Assembly: GCF_004379255.2 (NCBI RefSeq)
Contig: NC_056046.1
Location: 6,448,001 to 6,512,000, forward strand
DNA: 64,000 bases
From: Salvia splendens
Lineage: Eukaryota; Streptophyta; Magnoliopsida; Lamiales; Lamiaceae
Direction: 5' to 3'
Numbering within the stretch: the stretch's first letter is position 1; every line of letters starts with the position of its first letter. The translations under genes were made by a program, and so were the position numbers. Shown one piece after another: positions 26,201-35,141 of this stretch. Under the pieces are notes generated by a model. It made no database searches, was not told where the DNA came from, and saw nothing but the letters and a program-made list of their open reading frames with translations.

Positions 26201-26500
26201 TGGCAAAATTATCCGGATTAACTCTTCGAACTTGTAATAATTTTTGTAATTTTACAATCGAAGTATTTACATTTAAGAATTTTTTTTGTTTATGTTGATT
26301 ATTATTAAATTGTCAAAGCCCGGCCAAGTTCAGCTCGGCCCGGCCTAGCTCGACCCATTGACCAAGTGGGTCTGGGCTGGGTTGGGTTGAGATATATGAA
26401 AATAAGCCTGGCCCGACACAGCTCGTTTCAGACCCTGGTCCTGGGCCGAGCTGGGCCTCAACACTCTCGGGCCTCGCCTGGCCTGGGCCGGGCAACTCTA
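23181..26500 (+). mobile_element. hAT transposon with 8-bp target duplication
   Basis: A 3,320-bp element flanked by GTCCCACT on both sides (23173-23180 and 26501-26508). The ends are TAGAGTTG...CAACTCTA. GC-rich subterminal stretches repeat GGGCTGG/GGCCC words at both ends (23190-23350 and 26318-26500). An 8-bp duplication, such ends and a hAT transposase fragment together fix the superfamily. The transposase is broken, so the copy is inactive. Confidence 0.92.
24233..26221 (+). pseudogene. Decayed hAT transposase
   Basis: Remains of a RICESLEEPER/DAYSLEEPER-like transposase in several open pieces: 24233-24823, 24842-25510, 25407-25697 and 25775-26221. Visible parts are a BED-finger remnant (LTRHLNNHH), the catalytic-core blocks SLTTNLWPGRKGLHYL and SITLDNAANN, and the RWSSTYRML block. 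The C-terminal dimerisation domain ends SVASESAFSAGARTETD...LTPKSI. At least one in-frame stop (near 24821), a frameshift near 25490 and a stop near 25695 break the frame. The first piece lacks a good ATG. Confidence 0.88.
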
Positions 26501-26715
26501 GTCCCACTCCCACTGACCCACTTTCCTTTTTGGTTTGTACTACACAAGATGACTCATTACTAAAAATAGAAACACCTTTATCTCTATTTTATTCTCTCTC
26601 TTATAGAGTACTTTACTCTCTACACCTAACACATGAAATAAAACTGCATAAAATCATGTGCTGTTTAAGGAAGATATCATCTTCCTTAGAATCTAGCAAT
26701 GAGACGGAGGAAGTA

Positions 26716-26936
26716 CATTTACATAATTTAAATATAGTTGGACCCGAAAACGAAATCTCCAAAATGCATCACCGTCGCAATATTTTAAAACTAAATCCAT
26801 CACACGCAAATAACTAAACAATATTCACTGAAAAAATCCAAAACACTTTGGAATCAAAACGGGACTTGTTCTTATAATAATGCGAAGAGCCAATTATAAG
26901 AAATATTCGCCAAATAAAATAAATCAAATAAGCACG
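26716..26936. other. Short intergenic spacer
   Basis: Sequence between the Stowaway end and a 27-bp duplication; no gene is seen. Confidence 0.4.
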
Positions 26937-26990
26937 TTTCTACCACATGAAAAAGAAATACTCTTTCTACCACATGAAAAAGAAATACTC
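26937..26990 (+). repeat. 27-bp perfect tandem duplication
   Basis: TTTCTACCACATGAAAAAGA plus ATACTC-type sequence occurs twice head to tail with no visible mismatch, directly before the Harbinger-like MITE. Confidence 0.9.
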
Positions 26991-27080
26991 ATAATAAGAG
27001 CATCAACAATGACACCCGTCCTGGCGAAATTCCGATCGGCATGCCGGAATTACGTGGCGGACGTCCGCCATTGTGCATGG

Positions 27081-27660
27081 TGATGGATCCGCGAATTTCT
27101 GATGTTAGTAAATGCTGGTAGAGAATAAAGACTACGACACAAAGAATTTACGTGGTTCGATTTACTGAAGTAAATCTACGTCCACGGGAAGAAGGGAGGG
27201 CAAGATTGTATTGCTTGATCTGGGATTACAGCTTACAACACAGACTTGCTATATGGTATTTTATCTCTAGAGAGCTTAACCCTGTCTATCTGATCTAAGT
27301 CCTATTTATACATCGAATTAAGATCGTGGTTTGCAGCCCCACTAACTAGATCGTGGAAGGGTAATAACTGCTTAATAACTGCTTAACACCACTAAATAGA
27401 TCGTGGGTGTAACGGAAGTCGTGGAGATCCTGCATGGGTCCATTATCTCCCAGTTCGGTCGAATACTGAGACCGAACTGCTGAACTTTGCCGATCAGCTT
27501 TTGCCGATCTAAGAAGTAGAGCTTGATTGGTTGGCTACCGAGCTGTAAGCTGGGACCGAACTCTTTGGTAATGCCGAACTGACACTCTTCCTGGGGCTTT
27601 GGGCTGATGGGCCGTCACTGCTATTGGGCTTGCCACTAGGGTTTAGTTCGTACCCCATCA
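27081..27660 (-). repeat. LTR (3' LTR of the Tat element)
   Basis: 580 bp, TGATGGATCC...CCCCATCA on the plus strand. On the minus strand it contains a TATA box TATAAATAGG (plus positions 27301-27310). Confidence 0.95.
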
Positions 27661-27676
27661 CTACCCCCCCCGAAAA
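27661..27676 (-). other. Polypurine tract of the Tat element
   Basis: The minus strand reads CGGGGGGGGTAG directly before the 3' LTR, where plus-strand DNA synthesis would be primed. Confidence 0.75.
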
Positions 27677-27994
27677 GCGAAGTGAATCACTTCGGCGAAG
27701 CGAGACACTTCGGCATTTTGATAAAGGTACGGGGGAGGCTGACGTCAGGGGACGTGCCTTGCGCGTGGCCGCATTAAATGCGACAGTAAAATCCGGCCGT
27801 TGAATCCTGAAAAGGTGGGATTCGAAACGGTGCGACGATTTTGAAATCTTCGCCGAATCTGATAAATACCTCCTTTCTTCATCATTGAAGCACTTTTGCG
27901 ACTGCTTCTTCTGCACTCTCTCTTTTTTGCGAAAATTCTCTCTCCGCTTTCAAGAATTTCTTCAGACTTTCTTCACCTTCAAAAAGTAAGAAAA

Positions 27995-29853
27995 ATGTCT
28001 TCTTCTTCTTCTTCGGAGTCGGGTAGCGGTAGGAGAGGCGGTAAGGGGTCTTCTGGCCGGAAAGAGTCCGGAGAGAAGACCGTAGAGTATTTCCATAGTA
28101 TTTTGAGTAAGGATACTGTGATATCCCTACCCGAAAAATACTTTTTTCCTGGGGGGAAGGCGGTGGTACCTGACGGTGATCATAGGGCTGACTCCCCGCC
28201 GGAGGGTTACGCCACCGTGTACGAGGCCAGCTTAGAATGCGGGCTTCGTTTCCCCCTCCCTTCTGCCTTTATAGATTTACTAGATTTTTTTCAGCTTCCT
28301 TTAGGCCAGGTGACTCCGAACTCTTGGAGGCACTTGTCGGCCTTCGCTGCCGAACTCCGTAAGTTAGGAAGGGATTTGTCTTTGAAGGCGATCCTTAAAT
28401 TCTTTCAATTTAAGAGGAAGGGGTCTTGGTTTTACTTGATCCCTGTACAGCCCTTTAGGGCCTTTTGTAAAACGAAGTGGCCGAAGTGGCAAAACCGCTT
28501 CTTCTACTATGATAGGACCGCGGCTCCTAGTTTTCCCTGGAGAGGGCCGAAGTCCGTTATCCGTCATCCTCGGCCTGAACCGTTGGACGAGCTCGATGGC
28601 GAGCTCAACAAGATTCCCATAGTTAGGAAACAATACACGGAGTCTGAGCTCGTCAAGGGCGACGTCGTGTTCGACATCTCGTCTTCGGACGAAGAGGCCG
28701 AGGGTGAGGATTTCTCTTTATCTTTATGCTCTACTGCTTTAACGAAGAAAATCTGACGTTGTTGTTTTTTGACAGTGAACTTGCTGAATAAGGCTATCCG
28801 AAAGTCCTCCGAGCTTGTGGAGCCGGAGAGGCAGAGAGCCCCTCGCTCGGCGTCTGAAGCCGAGAAGAATCCGAAGAGGCAAAAAACCTCTTCTTCGGAT
28901 CCGAAAGTGCCGGAGTCGTGTTCGGCTAAAGGGAAGGGGAAATTTCATGAGTCCCCAAGAGTGCCGGGGAAAGACCTGGTCATCTCCGAGGTGGTTGCAG
29001 ACATCCCGGAACACGTCCCTGAGCCTTTTCAATGGCCGACGAATTTTGTGGAGGTAAGCTTTCTGACTTGGCTTCTTTTCCACATTTTTTGATGGCCATT
29101 CTGTTGAGTTTTTTCCTTGTTCATCTTCAGAGAGCCAAGCTCGTCTCCGTGGAGCTCTCCAAAGCATCCCACGACTACGAGGAGATGCAGAAGAAGTTGC
29201 ATCTTGCTCGTAGTCTGGCCGAACAGGCTGAGGCCAAATTTGAGAGGGCCCGAGCTGCTAGGATCTCGGCTCAGGATGAAGCCCGGTCAGCCAAAAACCA
29301 GCTCATCATCCTGCAAGAGCAGACGAAGCACCGGGAGGCTCAGAAGGAGGCTGCCGCCGTGGCTGCCCAGGGGGAGGCTCTCCGTGTTTACACGGAGAAA
29401 CTCTTTTTGAGCAGCCAGTTCTCGGCCTTTGTCGGTAGTCTGGTAAGGCTAATTACCGATAAGGGCGAGCAGGGGGCCGACGTCGTGCTGCCTCTGTACA
29501 GCCGAGAGATAGCAGCTCGGCTTCAGAATCTGCCGCTCCTTGAGGAGCTCGCTTCATCCTCGGTCCTGCTTTCTGCAGACCGAGTCCGGAGTTGTCGAGC
29601 TGATCGGGACGAGAACCTGGAGGCTATCTTTGCCTCCGTGGGACCCGTTTCACCCGCTTCGACTTACAACGGAGAGGGTGAGGCCGAGCCGCTGGAGCTG
29701 GAGGCCGAAGTCGAGCGGGCCGGGCATCCGGAGAAGGAAGCCGATCAGGAGGCGGAGGCGAGGCCGGCAGGATGCGAGGCCGAGGCTGAGGTAGCTCAGG
29801 AGAAAGAAGCTGAACCAGACCGAGGAGCCGGAGACGAAGCTGGCGGAGTATGA
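27995..29853 (+). CDS. Antisense gene 1 of the Tat element (Transposase_28-like domain plus coiled coil)
   Basis: Lies opposite to gag-pol between pol and the 3' LTR. A spliced model of 569 residues joins 27995-28703, 28776-29053 and 29131-29853 with GT-AG borders in phase. The ATG at 27995 follows a TATA-like GATAAATACC at 27861. A Ser/Gly-rich start precedes a domain (about residues 60-180) with FPLPSAFIDLLDFFQLPLGQ and TPNSWRHLSAF. This resembles the family labelled putative gypsy-type transposon (Transposase_28), which is common beside plant gypsy elements. An acidic SSSDEEAE stretch, a basic KR-rich segment, a coiled coil (HLARSLAEQAEAKFERAR) and a long Glu/Ala tail follow. Function is unknown; antisense ORFs of this type are known in Tat elements. 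Confidence 0.75.
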
Positions 29854-30057
29854 TTTCGTCTCCCTTCTCTTAGTCTAGTTTCTTCCTTGTAAAATGGCCT
29901 TGAAGCCCTCCTAGTGTAAAAAATTTTTTCCTTGTGAATGAAAAATTCTCTACACTTGTCTTCGTATAGCTTTTCGTACTCGCCTTTATTCCTGTTGTAT
30001 TTTACTATCTGCTCGGTACAGCTGCCGAACTAATATAGCTGCTTTGTACCCAAGGAG

Positions 30058-30846
30058 ATGGAGATACTTCACTGGAAACGGCTGTACTCTTCGGCTTTAG
30101 ACGAAGCTGAGAAAAGAGCTATAGCCGATCAGACGAAGAATGACGAGCTTCTGGCTCGTTTAGTGAAGCTGGAGGCCGATAATAAGGACTTAGAGTCCGA
30201 TAAGAAGGATCTGGAGGCCGAGCTGAATACGACCATTGCTGAGAGGACTGCGTACGAGGATTACATCCGTGTGCGCGGGGGAGTGACCATATCAGATGTT
30301 CAGAGTCGAGTTGACGAACTGTGGGAGGAATATCATGTACTCCAGAGGAACAATGCGCTGGAGAGCTCGGCTTGCCAACAAGTTGTGAAATCATTGCGGC
30401 GCTGGGCTTCTCGGTACGACATCATTCTTTCCCGGCGTCCCTCAATCGGGAGATTCCTTAGGCATTTCCCGCCAACAGATGCTCGCACTCCAGATCAAGC
30501 CTCTGGTTCCCTTGTTCAAAATCCTACTCCCAGTCAACAACGAACTCCGGAACAGCCGGAAACGTCAAGACGAGAACGGGCTCAGGAGCAACCGGAATCG
30601 TCAAGACAGGGACGGACTGAAATTCGCCGAGGAGTTGTGACTATGAGCGAGCAAGATCAGCAGATGCTTATTGCAGAGACTCTTCATCGCCGAGGGGTTA
30701 GAGCTTCTGGGGCTCGCGGAAGAGGTGTTGGGTCGAGGATAGCATCTCGTCGACCTGCTTATTCTTCATCTGCTCGGAACAACCGAACTCGGCTTCCAGA
30801 GGATTTTGCAGATAGGTGGCTTAACTTTAGCAACCGAGGACAGTAG
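30058..30846 (+). CDS. Antisense gene 2 of the Tat element, coiled-coil protein
   Basis: A 262-residue open frame from ATG 30058, on the same strand as antisense gene 1 and about 200 bases after it. Residues 1-75 form a strong heptad coiled coil (ADNKDLESDKKDLEAELNTT). The C-terminal half is basic and polar, with two PEQPE(T/S)SR repeats and RG-rich motifs (GARGRGVGSR). It could be a separate gene or a further exon of gene 1. Several GT and AG sites lie between them and the sequence alone does not decide. No catalytic motif is recognised. Confidence 0.6.
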   Translation: MEILHWKRLYSSALDEAEKRAIADQTKNDELLARLVKLEADNKDLESDKKDLEAELNTTIAERTAYEDYIRVRGGVTISDVQSRVDELWEEYHVLQRNNALESSACQQVVKSLRRWASRYDIILSRRPSIGRFLRHFPPTDARTPDQASGSLVQNPTPSQQRTPEQPETSRRERAQEQPESSRQGRTEIRRGVVTMSEQDQQMLIAETLHRRGVRASGARGRGVGSRIASRRPAYSSSARNNRTRLPEDFADRWLNFSNRGQ

Positions 30847-31009
30847 AATAGTCCTTTGTAATGGCGTAATGCCTTCTCGTAGGGGAGCTGAATTGTCTGC
30901 CGAACGAGATTTAATAAATGAAATTTTTTCCTTTCGCTTTTATCACTGCTTGCTTACAGCTCTGCGAAACAATTTCATCGTGCTCGTCATCGGTCTTATG
31001 AAGTGAGCT

Positions 31010-31320
31010 TCTTTGATCGGACTCGTATTTGGACTTTGAAGTAAGCTTCTTTGACCGGACTCGTCTTTGATCTTATGAAGGAAACTTCTTTGACCGGACT
31101 TGGTTTGTGTTCTAATTTGGCGATTTTTGTCGCCGGGATCGAACTTTCCCTTGTCCTAATTCGGCGAGTTTTATCGCGTGGATCGGACTTTCCCTGTTAA
31201 CCGAAGTGGTCTTATGCAGTAAACCTCTTTGACTAGACATGGTCGTCCCCGGTCTTGTGAGGTAAACTTCTTTGACCGAACTTGGTCGTCCTAATTCGGC
31301 GAGGTTTATCGCGTGGATCG
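31010..31320 (+). repeat. Imperfect repeats in the Tat 3' region
   Basis: Variants of CTTCTTTGACCGGACT occur about five times, and AATTCGGCGAG(T/G)TTTATCGCG with GGATCGGACTTTCCCT twice. They lie in the non-coding part between the antisense genes and pol. Confidence 0.75.
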
Positions 31321-31332
31321 GACTTTCCCTCA

Positions 31333-31590
31333 TTGCAGTTCGTTTCAGACGAAGTGCTTATTTCTTAAGCCGAATTGTGGTCTTGTATCTTCCTGAGAAG
31401 CTTGGACTCACAATCGTTGGCTTATTGCAGTTCGTTTCAGACGAAGTGCTTGTTAAGCTGAATTGCGGTCTTGTATCCTCCTTGGAAGCTTGGACTCACA
31501 ATCGTTGGCTTATTGCAGTTCGTTTCAGACGGACTGCTTGTTAAGCTGAATTGTGGTCTTATATCCTCCTTAGAAGCTTGGACTCACAAT
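31333..31590 (+). repeat. Three tandem copies of an about 90-bp repeat
   Basis: Units begin TTGCAGTTCGTTTCAGACG at 31333, 31425 and 31513 (periods 92 and 88) and each ends AGCTTGGACTCACAAT. Tandem repeats in this part of Tat/Ogre elements are known and can seed satellite DNA. Confidence 0.88.
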
Positions 31591-31847
31591 AGTCTTTAAT
31601 AATCGATCTAAAAAGGGGATCAGTCTTTAAAGAACGATATACCTTGGTACCATTTGTAAGAGACGACAAGCACATAGAGACAAAACACATAGAGAAAAAA
31701 TGAAAAAGATGAAAAGAAAAAAAAACTTTAAACTTTTTTTTTTAAAAAAAACGACAAGTAAAAGGTACAAGTAAGAAACAAACAAATAAAAACATATACC
31801 CCTATGACCGAACTAGACACGGGACGGACTGACCGGACTTTTGTCTC
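31591..31847. other. Non-coding stretch of the Tat element
   Basis: Contains poly-A/poly-T runs (about 31710-31760) and no ORF; it follows the pol stop on the minus strand. Confidence 0.5.
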
Positions 31848-34800
31848 TTACAAGTGGAACTTCTTGAGGTTGGAGACGTGCCATGTTCGGGGTACTTGTT
31901 CTCCTGACATGTGAGTCAATTTATAAGACCCTTTGCCGAGGACTTCTGACACCCGATATGGACCCTCCCATGTGGGTTCGAGTTTGCCCAGCTTTTCTGC
32001 TCGGCTTACTTCGTTGTTTCTCAAGACGAGATCCCCCACTTGAAATTGAAGCTTTTTCACCCTTTGGTTATAATACCGGGCTACTTGTTCCTTATACTTG
32101 GCTGCTTTTATGCACGCCAATTCTCTTCTTTCTTCGGCGAGATCTAGTTCTGCTCTCAGTCCGTCGTCATTCATTTCTGAGGAGAAATTTAGAGTTCGGG
32201 GACTGGGTACGCCGATCTCCACCGGAATTACGGCTTCAGTGCCGTACACCAGACTATACGGAGTTTCACCGTTGGAGGTTTTGGGCGTAGTTCGGTAGGA
32301 CCATAGGACTTGAGGGAGATTTTCTACCCATTGTCCTTTGGCTTGTTCTAACCGAGCTTTTAACCCTTTCACCAGAATCCGGTTCGTTACTTCCGTTTGT
32401 CCGTTTGCTTGGGGATGGGAGACCGAAGTGAACCGCTGTTGAATGTTCAGCTCTTGGCACCAATTCTTGAACGTCTTGTCGGTGAACTGAGTCCCATTAT
32501 CCGAGATGAGGATGTGGGGTATGCCAAATCGGCACACTATGTTCTTCCAGACGAAGTCCAATGCCTTTGAGCTCGTTATCGTAGCTAATGGTTCAGCCTC
32601 CACCCACTTCGTGAAGTAGTCCACGGCAACGATAAGGAATTTCATTTGCCGAGGAGCTTGAGGAAGTGGTCCCACTATGTCTATGCCCCATTGCATGAAA
32701 GGCCAAGGGCTTTGCATAGTGTATAGATCGGTCTGCGGCATCCTTGGGACATTTGCATGAATTTGGCACTTCGTACACTTCTTGACGAGCTGCACTGCCT
32801 CTTGTACCATGGTTGGCCAATAATATCCCCATCTCAGAACTTTTTTAGCTAAAGCTCTGGCTCCGATGTGGCTACCGCACGATCCTTCATGGACTTCTCT
32901 GAGGATGTAGTCCGTCTCTTCTGGTCCTACGCACCGCAATAACGGCTGGAGGTAAGACTTTCTAAAGAGGACTCCTTCATGAAGTTCGTACCGAAGTGCT
33001 CGGCACGTGATCTTCCGAGCTTCTCTCTTATCCTCGGGCAATTGTCCTTGATCCAGATACTGCAAGATCGGCGTCATCCAGTTCGGCGAGCTGGATACTG
33101 AATGTACCTCGGCTTCATCAATGCTTCGATGCATTAATTCTTCCGCCTTTGAGCTCGGATCTGAGGCCAACTTACTCAAGGTATCTGCTCGGCTATTTTC
33201 CGCTCTGGGAATGCGGATTATCCGAAAATAGGAGAAACTTCGGCTGATGCTTTGCGCTTTGTCCAAATACTTCTTCATTCTCTCGTCACGAGCTTCACTT
33301 GTACCCAACATGTGATTTACTATGACTTGTGAATCACAATGGACTTTGAGAGATTTGACGAGCAGACTTTGCGCTAACTGGAGTCCGGCCAGGAGGGCTT
33401 CGTACTCGGCTTCATTATTAGTAGTGGGGAATAGGAACCGAAGTGAGTAGGTTACCTCGTGTCCGTCGGGAGCGACAAGTAGAATACCAGCTCCACTTCC
33501 CATCTTGTTTGAAGCTCCATCTACGAATCCGCTCCAGCAGTCCGGCGGCTCTACTTCGGATTCCAAGGGCTGTGCTAGTTCGGCATTGGCAGAATTCTTC
33601 TGTTCGGCAATAACAGGAATTGCTTGATCGAACTTTGCTTCTGCAAGAAAATCTGCCAAGGCTTGTCCCTTGATGGCTTTCCGAGGTAGATATTCAATTG
33701 TGTGCTCTCCCAACTCTATAGCCCACTTGGCGATTCTGCCTGATGCTTCTGGTTTGGTCAACACTTGCCGAAGTGGCAGATCAGTTAAGACGCATACCTT
33801 GTGAGCATAGAAGTATGGCCGCAGTCTCCTTGCTGCATTTACTAATGCCAGAGCAATCTTTTCCAGAGGTTGATACCTGGTTTCTGGACCTCTTAATGCT
33901 CGGCTTGTAAAATAGATGGGAAGCTGCTTTAGGCCTTCTTCTCGTACAAGCACCGCGCTGATGGTTTGATCCGATGCCGCTAAGTATAAGAATATTACTT
34001 CGGCTTCGGTTGGAGCAGAGAGAATAGGAAGCTCGGCTAGATAACTTTTGAGCTCGTCAAAGGCCTTTTTCTGCTCGGCTCCCCACTCGAACTTTGGTGC
34101 CTTTTTCAACACCTTGAAGAACGGCAGTTGCTTTTCGGCTGCTTGGGAAAGGAATCGATTCAGTGCGGCTAGACATCCGGTTAGCCTTTGCACGTCATGT
34201 ATGGACTTCGGCATTGCCATGTTCTGAACGACTTGAACTTTTGAGGGGTTTGCCTTGAGTCCGTCCTTTGAAACCCAACAACCCAGAAACTTTCCCGAAT
34301 CTACCAAAAAGGTACACTTTTGGGGATTAAGTTTGAGGTTGGCTTTCTTGAGCACGTTGAGAGTGGACTTGAGGTTGTGCTCGTACTCCGAAGTGCTTTT
34401 GCTTTTGACGACTATATCGTCAACATACACTTCGACCTCCTTTCCAATCAGGTGCCGAAAAAGCTTGTCTACCATCCTTTGATAAGTGGCTCCGGCATTC
34501 TTTAAACCGAATGGCATCTTTTTATAAGCGAAAATGCCGAAATCAGTAATGAAGGCCGTTTTTGAAGCGTCAATCTCATCCATTAAAACTTGATGGTATC
34601 CTTTGTACAGATCAAGAAAACAAAAAATTTCAAAGCCTATCAAAGCTTCTACTTTTTTATCTATGTTCGGAAGGGGATAGCAATCTTTGGGACAGTGCTT
34701 ATTTAGATCGGTGAAATCTATGCACATCCGCCATCCTCCTTCCTTTTTCTTGATCATGACAGGATTGGCCACCCACGAAGGATACTTCACTCCGAATAAC

Positions 34801-35111
34801 ACATCCGCCTTCAATAATTGACGGACTTCGTCATGGATGACTTGACTTCGTTCTGCCGCAAAGAGTCTTTGCTTCTGTTTTATCGGCCGGACTGAAGGAT
34901 CAATATTTAACCGATGAGTGATTACCTCGGGGGGCACTCCGGTCATGTCCAACGGAGACCATGCAAAGACGTCTTTATACTCCTTGAGGAGCTGGATGGT
35001 TTTTTCCCGAAGTAGGGGCGTTCCCGCGAAGCCGATCTTAACCGTTCTGGATGGATCGTCTTCGTACAGCTGAACTGTCATCGAGTTCGGCTCCGGTATG
35101 ACTTCGGTCAT
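31848..35111 (-). CDS. Tat pol: reverse transcriptase, two RNase H domains, integrase
   Basis: Open over 1,087 residues from the first ATG after the gag stop, in the same frame as gag. Domains in order are reverse transcriptase (about 70-320; LDLYKGYHQ, FGLKNAGATYQR, catalytic YVDD); RNase H (about 390-510; LYLAASDQTISAVLV, FTSRAL); a second RNase H (about 540-680; GFVDGASNKMGSGAGI, NNEAEYEALLAGL) typical of Tat; then integrase (about 740-1000) with a zinc-binding His/Cys region ending CTKCQ, GIDIVGPLP, SDNGTQF and the final Glu in NGQTEVTNR. No interruption is seen, so the protein looks competent. Expression probably needs readthrough of the UAG at 35139-35141 or an internal start. Confidence 0.95.
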   Translation of the reverse strand: MTEVIPEPNSMTVQLYEDDPSRTVKIGFAGTPLLREKTIQLLKEYKDVFAWSPLDMTGVPPEVITHRLNIDPSVRPIKQKQRLFAAERSQVIHDEVRQLLKADVLFGVKYPSWVANPVMIKKKEGGWRMCIDFTDLNKHCPKDCYPLPNIDKKVEALIGFEIFCFLDLYKGYHQVLMDEIDASKTAFITDFGIFAYKKMPFGLKNAGATYQRMVDKLFRHLIGKEVEVYVDDIVVKSKSTSEYEHNLKSTLNVLKKANLKLNPQKCTFLVDSGKFLGCWVSKDGLKANPSKVQVVQNMAMPKSIHDVQRLTGCLAALNRFLSQAAEKQLPFFKVLKKAPKFEWGAEQKKAFDELKSYLAELPILSAPTEAEVIFLYLAASDQTISAVLVREEGLKQLPIYFTSRALRGPETRYQPLEKIALALVNAARRLRPYFYAHKVCVLTDLPLRQVLTKPEASGRIAKWAIELGEHTIEYLPRKAIKGQALADFLAEAKFDQAIPVIAEQKNSANAELAQPLESEVEPPDCWSGFVDGASNKMGSGAGILLVAPDGHEVTYSLRFLFPTTNNEAEYEALLAGLQLAQSLLVKSLKVHCDSQVIVNHMLGTSEARDERMKKYLDKAQSISRSFSYFRIIRIPRAENSRADTLSKLASDPSSKAEELMHRSIDEAEVHSVSSSPNWMTPILQYLDQGQLPEDKREARKITCRALRYELHEGVLFRKSYLQPLLRCVGPEETDYILREVHEGSCGSHIGARALAKKVLRWGYYWPTMVQEAVQLVKKCTKCQIHANVPRMPQTDLYTMQSPWPFMQWGIDIVGPLPQAPRQMKFLIVAVDYFTKWVEAEPLATITSSKALDFVWKNIVCRFGIPHILISDNGTQFTDKTFKNWCQELNIQQRFTSVSHPQANGQTEVTNRILVKGLKARLEQAKGQWVENLPQVLWSYRTTPKTSNGETPYSLVYGTEAVIPVEIGVPSPRTLNFSSEMNDDGLRAELDLAEERRELACIKAAKYKEQVARYYNQRVKKLQFQVGDLVLRNNEVSRAEKLGKLEPTWEGPYRVSEVLGKGSYKLTHMSGEQVPRTWHVSNLKKFHL

Positions 35112-35132
35112 CGCCTCTGACTCCGGCTGCTG

Positions 35133-35141
35133 TGATTGCTA
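35133..35141 (-). promoter_or_regulatory. Leaky stop context UAG-CAA-UCA between gag-pro and pol
   Basis: On the minus strand the gag-pro frame ends TAG at 35141-35139, followed at once by CAA TCA CAG CAG. The same frame then stays open into pol, whose first ATG comes 27 bases after the stop. CAR-YYA directly after UAG is the established tobamovirus-type readthrough signal, also invoked for the plant retroelement SIRE1. Use of this signal here is inference. Confidence 0.65.

Larger units (their letters stand above)
23164..26715. mobile_element. Stowaway MITE split by a hAT insertion
   Basis: The left end GCTCCCTCTGTCCCACT and right end GAGACGGAGGAAGTA are degenerate Stowaway termini. The intervening non-hAT part (26501-26715) has typical interior sequence such as ATGACTCATTACTAAAAATA. 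Removing 23181-26508 would leave an element of roughly 220-230 bp. Confidence 0.7.

Noticed and set aside
31883..32298. Plus-strand frames antisense to integrase
   Set aside because: No start context or motif; shadows of pol, unlike the antisense genes at 27995-30846.
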